Source: Kribbella capetownensis
Lineage (GTDB): Bacteria > Actinomycetota > Actinomycetes > Propionibacteriales > Kribbellaceae
Assembly: GCF_004331485.1 (NCBI RefSeq)
Contig: NZ_SJKD01000004.1
Span: 558,001 to 622,000 of the forward strand
DNA length: 64,000 bases
Direction: 5' to 3'
In this document: in pieces, positions 7,834 to 15,849 of the stretch
Layout of the letters: each line of letters opens with the position of its first letter
Numbering within the stretch: position 1 is the first letter of the stretch
Notes under the pieces: generated by a model
Databases searched by the model: none
Seen by the model: the letters and a program-made list of their open reading frames with translations, nothing else
What the model was told of the DNA's origin: nothing
Position numbers and translations under genes: made by a program

Positions 7834-8721
7834 ATGAACAAGAAAGGCAAGAGCGGCAAGGCAGGCTACTTGTTCCTGACCCCGTGGATCATCGGCTGCG
7901 TCTGCCTCACCCTCGGGCCGATCATCGCCTCGCTGTACTTCTCCTTCACCGACTACAGCCTGCTGGCCAGCCCGCACTGGGTCGGCTTGAAGAACTACAG
8001 CGACATGTTCCACGACAAGCGCTACTGGGCCTCGGTCATCGTCACGGTGAAGTACGTGTTCATCGGGGTGCCGATCAAGCTCGGGATCGCCTTGCTGATC
8101 GCGATCCTGCTCAAGGACGGTATGCGGCACATGTCGGTCTACCGGGCGATCTACTACGTGCCCTCGCTGCTCGGTGGCAGTGTGGCGATCGCGATCCTCT
8201 GGCGTCAGATCTTCGGTGATCCAGGCATCTTCCAGTCGTTCCTGGCCCTGTTCGGGATCGAGAGCCAGGGCTGGCTGACCAGCCCGGCCACCTCGCTCAA
8301 CACCCTCATCGTCCTGGAAGCCTGGCAGTTCGGCTCACCCATGCTGATCTTCCTGGCGGGCCTGCGCCAGATGCCTCAGGACCTGTACGACTCGGCGGCC
8401 GTCGACGGCGCCGGGCCGCTACGGAAGTTCTGGAACGTCACGTTCCCGCTGCTGACCCCGATCCTCTTCTTCAACCTCGTGCTGCAGATGATCGGATCGT
8501 TCCAGGCCTTCACGCCTTCCTTCATCATCAGCAGCGGCACCGGCGGACCCGTCGACAGCACGCTGTTCTACACCCTCTACCTCTACATCCAGGGCTTCGG
8601 GAACCTCCAGATGGGATACGCCTCCGCGATGGCCTGGGTGCTCCTGGTCGTGGTCGGCGCCATCACCGGGCTGTTGTTCTTCACCGCGAAGTACTGGGTG
8701 TTCTACGGAGATTCGAGATGA
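7834..8721 (+). CDS. Sugar ABC transporter permease, MalF/UgpA type
   Basis: 295 residues with six predicted transmembrane segments, the first being GYLFLTPWIIGCVCLTLGPI. The EAA loop that docks the ATPase is at DLYDSAAVDGAGPLRKFWNV. The ATG at 7834 is preferred because GGAGG lies eight bases upstream. A GTG at 7741 would overlap the binding-protein stop and add 31 hydrophilic residues; both fit the frame. The gene overlaps the next permease by four bases (ATGA). It should form the heterodimeric channel with its neighbour. Confidence 0.88.
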   Translation: MNKKGKSGKAGYLFLTPWIIGCVCLTLGPIIASLYFSFTDYSLLASPHWVGLKNYSDMFHDKRYWASVIVTVKYVFIGVPIKLGIALLIAILLKDGMRHMSVYRAIYYVPSLLGGSVAIAILWRQIFGDPGIFQSFLALFGIESQGWLTSPATSLNTLIVLEAWQFGSPMLIFLAGLRQMPQDLYDSAAVDGAGPLRKFWNVTFPLLTPILFFNLVLQMIGSFQAFTPSFIISSGTGGPVDSTLFYTLYLYIQGFGNLQMGYASAMAWVLLVVVGAITGLLFFTAKYWVFYGDSR

Positions 8722-9608
8722 CGACGAGCAGCATCGACGTGGGGCAGGTCCGCACCCGGCCCCAGGTGAAGAACAGCAAGCCGCTGTGGCGCCGGATCGT
8801 CAAGCACGCGGTGCTGATCCTCGGAGCGGTCCTGATGATCTACCCCCTGCTGTGGATGTTCGGATCGTCGTTCAAGCCTGAGAGCCAGATCCTCGGTACC
8901 GCGAATCCCTTTCCCGGCAAGGGTGCGAACCTCAAGGGCTACATCTCGGGCTGGTCGGCGCTGGGCTTTCCCTTCTGGCGCTACTTCCTCAACTCGTTCG
9001 TCATCTGCGTGCTGTGCATCGTCGGGAACCTGCTGTCGTGCTCGCTGGCGGCGTTCGCGTTCGCCCGGCTCGAGTTCCGGTTCAAAGGGAAGATGTTCGC
9101 GATCATGATGGGTACGATCATCTTGCCGTTCCACGTACTGGTCGTACCGCAGTTCGTGCTCTTCCGCACGATGGGTATGGTCGACACGATCCTGCCGCTG
9201 GTGGTGCCGAAGTTCCTGGCCGTCGACGCGTTCTTCATCTTCTTGATGATCCAGTTCATGCGGAACGTGCCGCGCGAACTCGACGAGGCGGCGGCCCTGG
9301 ACGGCTGCGGACCGCTCGGACTGTACTGGCGGATCATGATGCCGCTGTGTCTGCCGGCGCTCGCGACCACGGCGATCTTCACTTTCATCTTCACCTACAA
9401 CGACTTCTTCAGTCAGTTGCTCTATCTGTCCGACACGTCGAAGTTCACCGTGCCGCTGGCGCTGAGATCGTTCATCGACAACACCGCGACCTCGAACTAC
9501 GCGGGCCTGTTGGCGATGTCGACTCTCGCATTGCTGCCCGTCATCGGGTTCTTCCTCGTGTTCCAGAAACTGCTGGTCGAGGGCATCGCCACGACCGGCA
9601 TCAAGTGA
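8718..9608 (+). CDS. Sugar ABC transporter permease, MalG/UgpE type
   Basis: 296 residues, six transmembrane segments starting with HAVLILGAVLMIYPLLWMFG. The C-terminal-half EAA motif ELDEAAALDGCGPLGLYWRI is intact. Starts inside the stop of the first permease and ends six bases before the first PIG-L gene, so transport and metabolism are translationally linked. MalG-type partners usually carry the second ATPase-docking loop; again no ATPase gene is nearby. Confidence 0.9.
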   Translation: MTTSSIDVGQVRTRPQVKNSKPLWRRIVKHAVLILGAVLMIYPLLWMFGSSFKPESQILGTANPFPGKGANLKGYISGWSALGFPFWRYFLNSFVICVLCIVGNLLSCSLAAFAFARLEFRFKGKMFAIMMGTIILPFHVLVVPQFVLFRTMGMVDTILPLVVPKFLAVDAFFIFLMIQFMRNVPRELDEAAALDGCGPLGLYWRIMMPLCLPALATTAIFTFIFTYNDFFSQLLYLSDTSKFTVPLALRSFIDNTATSNYAGLLAMSTLALLPVIGFFLVFQKLLVEGIATTGIK

Positions 9609-9614
9609 GGTGAC

Positions 9615-10367
9615 ATGTACTTCAAGGATTACCGGAAGGTCCTGGTGGTCTTCGCCCATCCCGACGACGCCGAGGGGCAGTTCGGCGGCACGATCGCCCG
9701 GCTGGTCCAGCAAGGCGCGGACGTCAACTACGTGTGCTGTACGGACGGCAGCCGGGGCGGCACCGACCCGGCGATGACCGATGCCGAGCTGACCGCGATC
9801 CGCGCGGCCGAGCAGCGGGCGGCCGCCGATCTGCTCGGCGTCAAGGAGGTGACGTACCTCGGCCTGAAGAACGGCACCCTGGAGGTCACCACTGACCTTC
9901 GCCGCGACATCGTCCGGGAGATCCGCAGGCACAAGCCCGAGCTGATCCTGACGCTCTCGCCGTTCCGCGTGCTCGACGCGCCCATCGGCCTCTCGCACGC
10001 CGATCACATGAACGCGGCGGAGGCCACGCTCGTCGCGGTGTACCCCGAGGCCGACAGCCCGCGGGCCTATCCCGAGTTACTGGACGAGGGGTTCGAGCCG
10101 CACAGCGTGCACGACGTCTGGATTCCGGCGGTGAACGGGGCTGATCGCATCATCGACGTCACAGACACGGTGGAGGTGAAGGCACGGGCCTGGCTCTGCC
10201 ACAAGAGCCAGGCCGGCGCCAAGACGGGCAAACCGGCTTGGTCCTTCGAGCCCCGGATGGGCACGAGGATGCGGGCGGCCGGCGCCAAGATCGGCGTCGC
10301 CTTCGCCGAGAGCTTCCGCACCATCGAGATCACGACCTCCGAACCGGCTCCCAGCCCGCAGGCCTGA
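9615..10367 (+). CDS. PIG-L family N-deacetylase, copy 1
   Basis: 250 residues of the LmbE/PIG-L fold, a zinc hydrolase removing N-acetyl groups from GlcNAc-type glycosides. The metal and catalytic motif AHPDDAE spans residues 14-20 and the third ligand lies in SHADHMNAAE (H128, H131). The family includes MshB (GlcNAc-inositol), Mca and BshB. No signal peptide, so it acts in the cytosol on imported substrate. The neighbouring second copy has exactly the same length and most of the same residues; visible differences include G21 here against F21 there and L72/V72. GAGGTGAC precedes the ATG. Together with the amino-sugar-phosphate deaminase across the divergent promoter this suggests an N-acetyl-hexosamine glycoside as nutrient. 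Confidence 0.88.
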   Translation: MYFKDYRKVLVVFAHPDDAEGQFGGTIARLVQQGADVNYVCCTDGSRGGTDPAMTDAELTAIRAAEQRAAADLLGVKEVTYLGLKNGTLEVTTDLRRDIVREIRRHKPELILTLSPFRVLDAPIGLSHADHMNAAEATLVAVYPEADSPRAYPELLDEGFEPHSVHDVWIPAVNGADRIIDVTDTVEVKARAWLCHKSQAGAKTGKPAWSFEPRMGTRMRAAGAKIGVAFAESFRTIEITTSEPAPSPQA

Positions 10368-10412
10368 ATCCCGCCGGGTCCATCCCCGGCCGACGCACTC
10401 TCGAGGAGACCG

Positions 10413-11165
10413 ATGTATTTCAAGGATTACCGGCGCGTCCTCGCCGTCTTCGCCCATCCCGACGACGCCGAGTTCCAGTTCGGCGGCACCGTCGCCGCGC
10501 TGACCCGGCGCGGGGCAGAGGTGAACTACGTGTGCTGTACGGACGGCAGCCGCGGCGGCACGGATCCGTCGATGACCGATGCCGAGCTGACGGCGATCCG
10601 TGCGGCCGAGCAGCGGGCCGCGGCGGACGTGCTCGGCGTCAAGGAGGTCAGGTACCTGGGCCGGAAGAACGGCACGCTGGAAGTGACCGAAGACCTCCGC
10701 CACGACATCGTCCGTGAGATTCGGCGCTACAAGCCCCAGCTCATCCTCACGATGGCGCCGTTCCGCGTCCTGGACATGCCGATCTCGCTGTCCCATGCCG
10801 ATCACATGGCGGCGGCCGAGGCGACGCTCATCGCGACGTACCCGGAAGCCAGCAGCCCGCGCGCCTATACGGACCTGCTCGACGAGGGGTTCGAGCCGCA
10901 CCGGGTCAACGATGTCTGGATCCCGGCCAACGGCGACGCGGACCGGATCATCGATGTGACGGACGTCGTGGAGCTCAAGGCCCGCGCCATCAAGTGCCAC
11001 ACCAGCCAGCTCGGTGGCAAGACCGGCAAGCCCGCCTGGAGTTTCGACGACCGGCCCGGGCCGGCGCTGCGCGCGGCGGGTGCGAAGATCGGTGTCGCGT
11101 TCGCGGAGAGCTTCCGCAGCATCGAGATCCTGAAAACCGAACCAGCGAAAGGCCCTCAGGTATGA
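10413..11165 (+). CDS. PIG-L family N-deacetylase, copy 2 (tandem paralogue)
   Basis: 250 residues, the same length as copy 1 and aligning without gaps; both start MYFKDYR. AHPDDAE at 14-20 and SHADHMAAAE at about 127-136 retain all expected zinc ligands. A 45-bp spacer separates the copies and a GGAG-type site precedes the ATG. The stop overlaps the oxidoreductase start as ATGA. Two complete, conserved copies suggest different substrate preferences (for example two acetylated positions or two glycosides), or a hetero-oligomer, rather than a decaying duplicate. This is inference from the intact active sites. Confidence 0.88.
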   Translation: MYFKDYRRVLAVFAHPDDAEFQFGGTVAALTRRGAEVNYVCCTDGSRGGTDPSMTDAELTAIRAAEQRAAADVLGVKEVRYLGRKNGTLEVTEDLRHDIVREIRRYKPQLILTMAPFRVLDMPISLSHADHMAAAEATLIATYPEASSPRAYTDLLDEGFEPHRVNDVWIPANGDADRIIDVTDVVELKARAIKCHTSQLGGKTGKPAWSFDDRPGPALRAAGAKIGVAFAESFRSIEILKTEPAKGPQV

Positions 11166-12226
11166 GTGACGACATTCTCGGCTTCGGCATCGTCGGCTGC
11201 GGCGTGATCAGCCGCTGGCACGCCAACGCGTTGAGCGAGATTCCCGAGGCGAAGCTGATCGGCGTCAACGACGTGATCGGTGAGCGCGCCGACGCTCTGG
11301 CCGCGGAGTTCGGCGTACAGAGCTTCGCGAGCCTCGACGACATGCTCGCCCGCGACGACATCCACGTCATCTGCGTCGCCACCCCGAGCGGCCTGCACGC
11401 CGAGATCGGGATCGCGGCCGCGCAGGCCGGCAAGCACGTGCTCGTGGAGAAGCCCATCGACGTCACGCTGGAGATGGCGGACAGGCTGATCACCGCCTGC
11501 GCCGACGCCGGCGTCCAGCTCAGCGTGATCTCCCAGCACCGCTTCGACGACGGGCTGCAGGAAGTGCGTGGCCTGATCGATTCCGGCCGGCTCGGCCGGC
11601 TCGTGGTCGGGACGGCGTCGACCAAGTGGTACCGCACCCAGGCCTACTACGACGGCGCCGACTGGCGAGGCACCTGGAAGCTCGACGGCGGCGGCAGCCT
11701 GATGAACCAGGGCGTCCACTACGTCGACCTGCTGCTGTGGCTGATGGGTCCGGTGAAGAGCCTGGTGGCCCAGGCCAACACCCTCGCGCACGACATCGAG
11801 GTCGAGGACGATGCGGCGGCACTGGTGCGATTCGCCAGCGGTGCCGTCGGCACGGTGCATGCGAGCACCACGATGTACCCGGGGCTTCCGGAGCGACTGG
11901 AGATCTGCGGTACGGAGGGCTCCGTGGCGATCGACGACGGGACCATCGTGATGAAGGAGCTCAAGGACGAGAAGGGCGAGACCGGTGCTTATGGCAACCG
12001 CAAGTCCTCGTCCTCCGAGGGGGTCTCGGCGACGACGGCCGCCTCCGATCCCACCGCCATCAAGCACGAGGGGCATCGCCGCCAGATGGTGGATCTGATC
12101 AGTGCCATCAAGTCGGGCACCCCGCTGCTGAGCTCAGGGCAGGACGGCCGCCGGGCGCTGGAGTTCATCGTGTCCGTGTACGAATCCTCCAAGACCGAAG
12201 CGCCGGTCGCGCTGAGCGGAGAATGA
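11162..12226 (+). CDS. Gfo/Idh/MocA-family NAD(P)-dependent sugar oxidoreductase
   Basis: 354 residues. An N-terminal Rossmann domain with GFGIVGCGVISRWHANAL binds NAD(P); the typical EKPIDV motif follows at about residue 100, and the C-terminal alpha/beta domain carries GGGSLMNQGVHYVDLLLWLM with the catalytic histidine. Members oxidise or epimerise hydroxyls of sugars, inositols and glycosides, often giving 3-keto sugars. Start overlaps the PIG-L stop by four bases; it ends one base before the isomerase gene. In context it may oxidise the deacetylated glycoside so that the next enzyme can act on a keto-sugar. Confidence 0.88.
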   Translation: MSDDILGFGIVGCGVISRWHANALSEIPEAKLIGVNDVIGERADALAAEFGVQSFASLDDMLARDDIHVICVATPSGLHAEIGIAAAQAGKHVLVEKPIDVTLEMADRLITACADAGVQLSVISQHRFDDGLQEVRGLIDSGRLGRLVVGTASTKWYRTQAYYDGADWRGTWKLDGGGSLMNQGVHYVDLLLWLMGPVKSLVAQANTLAHDIEVEDDAAALVRFASGAVGTVHASTTMYPGLPERLEICGTEGSVAIDDGTIVMKELKDEKGETGAYGNRKSSSSEGVSATTAASDPTAIKHEGHRRQMVDLISAIKSGTPLLSSGQDGRRALEFIVSVYESSKTEAPVALSGE

Positions 12227-12227
12227 G

Positions 12228-13055
12228 ATGTGGACACTGTCCGGCTTCGCCGATGAGATCTCACCCGAACTGTCGGTGCAGTGTGAGGTGCTCAACGGCT
12301 TGGGCATCGGCTACCTAGAGTTCCGTAGCGCCTGGAACACGAATGTGCTCGACCTGGACGACGAGCAACTGGCCGCCGTGGCCGCCCAGTTGCGCGACAG
12401 CGGCATCCAGACATCATCGATCGGCTCGCCGATCGGCAAGGTCTCGGTCGTCGACGATTTCGATGAGCATCTGCGCCGGTTCGACCGGGCTCTGCACGTC
12501 GCGGAGGTGCTCCAGGCGCCGTACCTCCGGATCTTCTCCTTCTACTATCCAGACGGCGACGAGCCGAAGCAGCACCGTGACGAGGTACTGCGACGGCTGT
12601 CGACGCTCGCCGAGCGGGCCGCGGGGCGGGAGGTGATCCTGCTGCACGAGAACGAGAAGAAGATCTACGGCGACCTGCCGGAACGCTGCCTCGACATCAT
12701 CGAGTCCGTCGGCTCAGCGAACCTGAAGATCGCCTGGGATGCGGCGAACTTCGTCCAGTGCGGGATCTCGCCCTTCCCGGAAGCCTTCGAGCTGTTGCGG
12801 CCACATCTGGAGTACATGCAGATCAAGGACGCCCTGCTGGCCGACCAGCGCGTGGTCGTGGCGGGTGCCGGCGACGGCGGGGTCGTCGAGACGATCCGCG
12901 CCCTGAAGGCGGACGGCTTCGACGGCTTCTTCTCGATGGAACCCCACCTCAGCACCGCCGGCCCCGCCGGAGGCTTCAGCGGCATCGACCTCTTCCAGCA
13001 AGCCACAACCGCCTTCACCCACATCCTCGAACAGGAGAACATCGCTTACCGCTGA
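12228..13055 (+). CDS. Sugar phosphate isomerase/epimerase-type TIM-barrel protein
   Basis: 275 residues of the xylose-isomerase-like TIM-barrel superfamily (AP endonuclease 2 fold). Candidate metal ligands are visible in LLHENEKKIYGD, AWDAANFVQCG, MQIKDAL and FFSMEPHL. These proteins pair widely with Gfo/Idh/MocA oxidoreductases, where they epimerise or eliminate keto-sugars. It is the last gene of the operon; its stop lies within the 3' end of the convergent nucleoside hydrolase gene (10-bp overlap), with no separate terminator seen. Exact reaction unknown. Confidence 0.82.
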   Translation: MWTLSGFADEISPELSVQCEVLNGLGIGYLEFRSAWNTNVLDLDDEQLAAVAAQLRDSGIQTSSIGSPIGKVSVVDDFDEHLRRFDRALHVAEVLQAPYLRIFSFYYPDGDEPKQHRDEVLRRLSTLAERAAGREVILLHENEKKIYGDLPERCLDIIESVGSANLKIAWDAANFVQCGISPFPEAFELLRPHLEYMQIKDALLADQRVVVAGAGDGGVVETIRALKADGFDGFFSMEPHLSTAGPAGGFSGIDLFQQATTAFTHILEQENIAYR

Positions 13056-14179
13056 CCCAGTTGGTGCCGGCCGCCGTTGAGGGTTGTTGTGAACGTGTCT
13101 TCGAAGCGTGCGCCGTCGGCGGTGTACCCGGCCAGTTGGGGTGTGCCGTCAGGCGAGTCGATCGTGCGGCCTGATGAGGCGCCGTCGAGGACTACGGAGA
13201 CACGTCGCGGTTGGTATTGGACCAGGTCGTCGCGCGGTCCTAGGACGAGTGACGTGGCGGCGAGTGCGTCCCACCAGAACATGATGTCGAGCTCGATCAG
13301 CGGCGGGAGGTCCGGTTGCGTGAGGATCGTGTGGACAAGCCGGGCCTCCACCGTGCGGGCAGAGGCGCCGAGCCGGTCGACGTACGCCTGGGTGATCATC
13401 ACATGGTTCGTGGCGTCCAGCGGAACGATCCGGACCCGGCCGGCAGGCATCGTCTTGAAGACGAAGTCGGCTGAGTTCGGATCGATCCAGAGGTTGACCT
13501 CCTGGGTGTTGTCGAACCCGCCGGTGGTCGAACCGAAGAGATTGCCTGGTACGTCGAACGCTCCGCCCATCATGTAGAGCGACGCGATCCTCTGCGCAAC
13601 ACCCCGGTGCTCGCGCAACGCCGCGGCCACGTTGCTGACCGGGCCGGTAGCCAGCACCGTGACGGGGTCGCGTGAGCTCAGGACCGACCTGGCGATGAGT
13701 TGTGCCGCGGTCAACGCGGACGGCTGGTCGGGTTGGTCGGCGTCGTCGAGCGCTCCGGTCAGGACGCGCTCGAACGTCTCCCTCGCCTCTGGCGGGGCCT
13801 GGTGCACACCGGTCGGCGAACCGTCGGCCACCGGAACGCGCGGAAGACCGCACTTGCGGAGAATTGTCCGGGCATGCGTCAACGACCGGCCCGCCGTACC
13901 GATGCCGTTGTTCACCACCGTGACGGCGCGCAGTTCGATCCGGCCTTGCTTGTGCGCCTGACACAGGAACGCCAGCGTCGACGCATCGTCGAAGTCCAAG
14001 TCACTGTCGTAGACAACCGGAACAGGCCGGTGCCCTGCCGTTTCCGTCACGGTGGCCGCCGTGGCCGGAGCTACTCCGACGGAGGCAACGCTCAGCGCCG
14101 CTCCGGCTGCCAGGGCGGCGACAGTCTTCCGGAACCGGGATCTCCCTGCGCGGGCACTGACCTGCGTGGCTCGCTTCAT
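13046..14179 (-). CDS. Secreted nucleoside hydrolase (inosine-uridine preferring type)
   Basis: 377 residues. A Sec-type signal (MKRATQVSARAG, then a hydrophobic stretch ending SVGVAPATAATV) precedes the mature enzyme. PVVYDSDLDFDDAS is the calcium-binding DxDxxxDD signature of nucleoside hydrolases, and DIMFWWDALAA supplies the distal aspartate. Expected reaction is hydrolysis of the N-glycosidic bond of ribonucleosides outside the cell for salvage. The ATG at 14179 follows GGAG at a six-base distance; an upstream in-frame start would place the signal peptide 60 residues into the protein. Overlaps the convergent epimerase gene by 10 bp. Confidence 0.85.
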   Translation of the reverse strand: MKRATQVSARAGRSRFRKTVAALAAGAALSVASVGVAPATAATVTETAGHRPVPVVYDSDLDFDDASTLAFLCQAHKQGRIELRAVTVVNNGIGTAGRSLTHARTILRKCGLPRVPVADGSPTGVHQAPPEARETFERVLTGALDDADQPDQPSALTAAQLIARSVLSSRDPVTVLATGPVSNVAAALREHRGVAQRIASLYMMGGAFDVPGNLFGSTTGGFDNTQEVNLWIDPNSADFVFKTMPAGRVRIVPLDATNHVMITQAYVDRLGASARTVEARLVHTILTQPDLPPLIELDIMFWWDALAATSLVLGPRDDLVQYQPRRVSVVLDGASSGRTIDSPDGTPQLAGYTADGARFEDTFTTTLNGGRHQLGQR

Positions 14180-14352
14180 CGACAACTCCAAGGTCGAACC
14201 GATCGAAGCGACGAGTCTTCCCGACCTCGCTTTCAGACCGCTTTCATCCCGAACCGCGGCGACCACGAACGAGGTGGTCGGTGGCCGGCCGGAAATATCG
14301 CTTGCTGGTGGCGATGAACCCAGGCTACCGTGCCTAACGGAAGAGAGTCGAT

Positions 14353-14366
14353 ATCCCATTAGGGAT
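14353..14366. promoter_or_regulatory. Inverted repeat ATCCC-N4-GGGAT in a divergent promoter region
   Basis: Short 5-bp arms located 27 bases before the phosphodiesterase start, inside the 213-bp region that must carry promoters for both the nucleoside hydrolase and the phosphodiesterase genes. The symmetry could be a repressor site, but arms this short can arise by chance. Confidence 0.3.
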
Positions 14367-14392
14367 GACAGACCTGCTGATGGAGGAGAGAA

Positions 14393-15136
14393 ATGTCAGT
14401 GCTGCTTGCCCAGATCAGCGACCTGCACTTGGACGGCAGTGAGCGGGCGACCCGCCGTGCCGTCCGTGTCATGGACTACCTGCGGAATCTGCCGCGACCG
14501 GTGGACGGCCTGTTGGTCACCGGCGACATCGCCGATCACGGCGCCGAGGCCGAGTACGAGGAGGCCGCACAGATCCTGGCTGCCGAGTTCCCCGTGCTGA
14601 TGTGTCCGGGGAACCACGACGCGCGCCCGGCGTACCGAAAAGCGCTGCTGGGGGAGGAGCCCGACGGTTCCCCTGTCAATCAGGTGCACCTGATCGCCGG
14701 GACGGCCGTGCTGATGTGCGACGCCACGATCCCCGGCCGCGACGAGGGGAGGCTCGCACCGGAGACTCTGGCCTGGGTCGACACCACCCTCGCCGAGCTT
14801 CCGCAGGACACTCGAGCGTTGATCTGCTTCCACCAGCCACCGGTCGAGCTGCACCATCCGCTCCCTGACGCCGGGATGCTCGAGAGTCCCGGCGAACTGG
14901 CCGCCGTACTTGCGAAGCATCCGCAGGTCGCCGCCGTCATCACCGGACACGCCCACACTGCGGCAGTCTCGACGTTCGCCGGGCGGCCGCTGATCGTCGG
15001 CCCGGCGATCACCTGGACGCTGCGCCTTCCGTGGGAGGGCGATCACGCCGCGGACCTCGAGCAGCCGCCCGGACTCGCCTTCCACATTCTCGACGACGAC
15101 GGACGACTGACGACGCACTACCGGGTCGTGCTCTGA
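14393..15136 (+). CDS. Class III cyclic-nucleotide-type metallophosphoesterase
   Basis: 247 residues with the complete binuclear-metal motif set of calcineurin-like phosphoesterases: SDLHLD, TGDIADHG, GNHD, CFHQPP and TGHAH. Order and spacing resemble CpdA/Rv0805-type phosphodiesterases, so hydrolysis of cAMP or related phosphodiesters is the best guess. Cytosolic; no signal peptide. GGAGGAGAGAA immediately before the ATG gives strong translation. A LysE-type exporter starts 27 bp downstream on the same strand and may be cotranscribed. Confidence 0.85.
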   Translation: MSVLLAQISDLHLDGSERATRRAVRVMDYLRNLPRPVDGLLVTGDIADHGAEAEYEEAAQILAAEFPVLMCPGNHDARPAYRKALLGEEPDGSPVNQVHLIAGTAVLMCDATIPGRDEGRLAPETLAWVDTTLAELPQDTRALICFHQPPVELHHPLPDAGMLESPGELAAVLAKHPQVAAVITGHAHTAAVSTFAGRPLIVGPAITWTLRLPWEGDHAADLEQPPGLAFHILDDDGRLTTHYRVVL

Positions 15137-15163
15137 TCCCCTCGCCCCGACCGTGGAGATGCC

Positions 15164-15793
15164 ATGATCCACCGCTCTGCCGTCGCCGGATTCGCCGCGG
15201 CGGTCCTTCCGCTCATTGCTACCCCTGGTGCCAGCCTCACCCTGCTCATCCAGCACGTCAGCGACGGTGGGCGCCGGCGGGCATTCCCCGTCATTTCGGG
15301 CACGGTCAGCGGTCTGTACGTGCACGCCACCCTGGCGTTGGCGGGTCTGTCGGTTCTGGTGATGCAATCAAGCCGTGCCTTCACCGCGGTCAAGCTCGCC
15401 GGAGCCGCCTACCTCATCGGCCTCGGACTGTGGAACTGGTACACAACGACGTCGCGTGCCGGCGCCATGACCACCCGTCGGCGCCTGCCGAGGTCGACGG
15501 GATCCCTCTACAGGCAGGCATTGCTCGCCAACGTCCTGAATCCGAAGGCTGCATCGATCTACCTGACGCTGATTCCTCAGTTCACCGCGCCCAGTGAGTC
15601 CGTCGCTGGTCAGATCCTGGCCCTGGCTACCGCACACGCGCTGCTGATCGGGCTGTGGCTCGTGCTCTGGACCATCGTCATCCGCCGCGCTTCGCCTGGT
15701 TTGCGCGGCGCCCGGGCCAAGCTCATCACCAGCAGGATCACCTCGGTGGTCCTGGTGGGCCTCGGCCTCAGGACAGCAGCAGCGGCACGATGA
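15164..15793 (+). CDS. LysE/RhtB-family amino-acid exporter
   Basis: 209 residues, typical for the family, with about six hydrophobic segments. The N-terminal LIATPGASLTLLIQHVSDGG corresponds to the family's PGP-type first loop, and KLAGAAYLIGLGLW and NVLNPKAASIYLTLIPQF are characteristic. Likely an inner-membrane efflux protein for an amino acid or small metabolite. GGAG six bases before the ATG. The first helix has ATPGAS instead of the more usual ATPGPN. Confidence 0.8.
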   Translation: MIHRSAVAGFAAAVLPLIATPGASLTLLIQHVSDGGRRRAFPVISGTVSGLYVHATLALAGLSVLVMQSSRAFTAVKLAGAAYLIGLGLWNWYTTTSRAGAMTTRRRLPRSTGSLYRQALLANVLNPKAASIYLTLIPQFTAPSESVAGQILALATAHALLIGLWLVLWTIVIRRASPGLRGARAKLITSRITSVVLVGLGLRTAAAAR

Positions 15794-15849
15794 CCGGATC
15801 CGGTCGGCTCATCGAACACGCCACGCTCGCGGTCGACGAGCTGGGGTGC

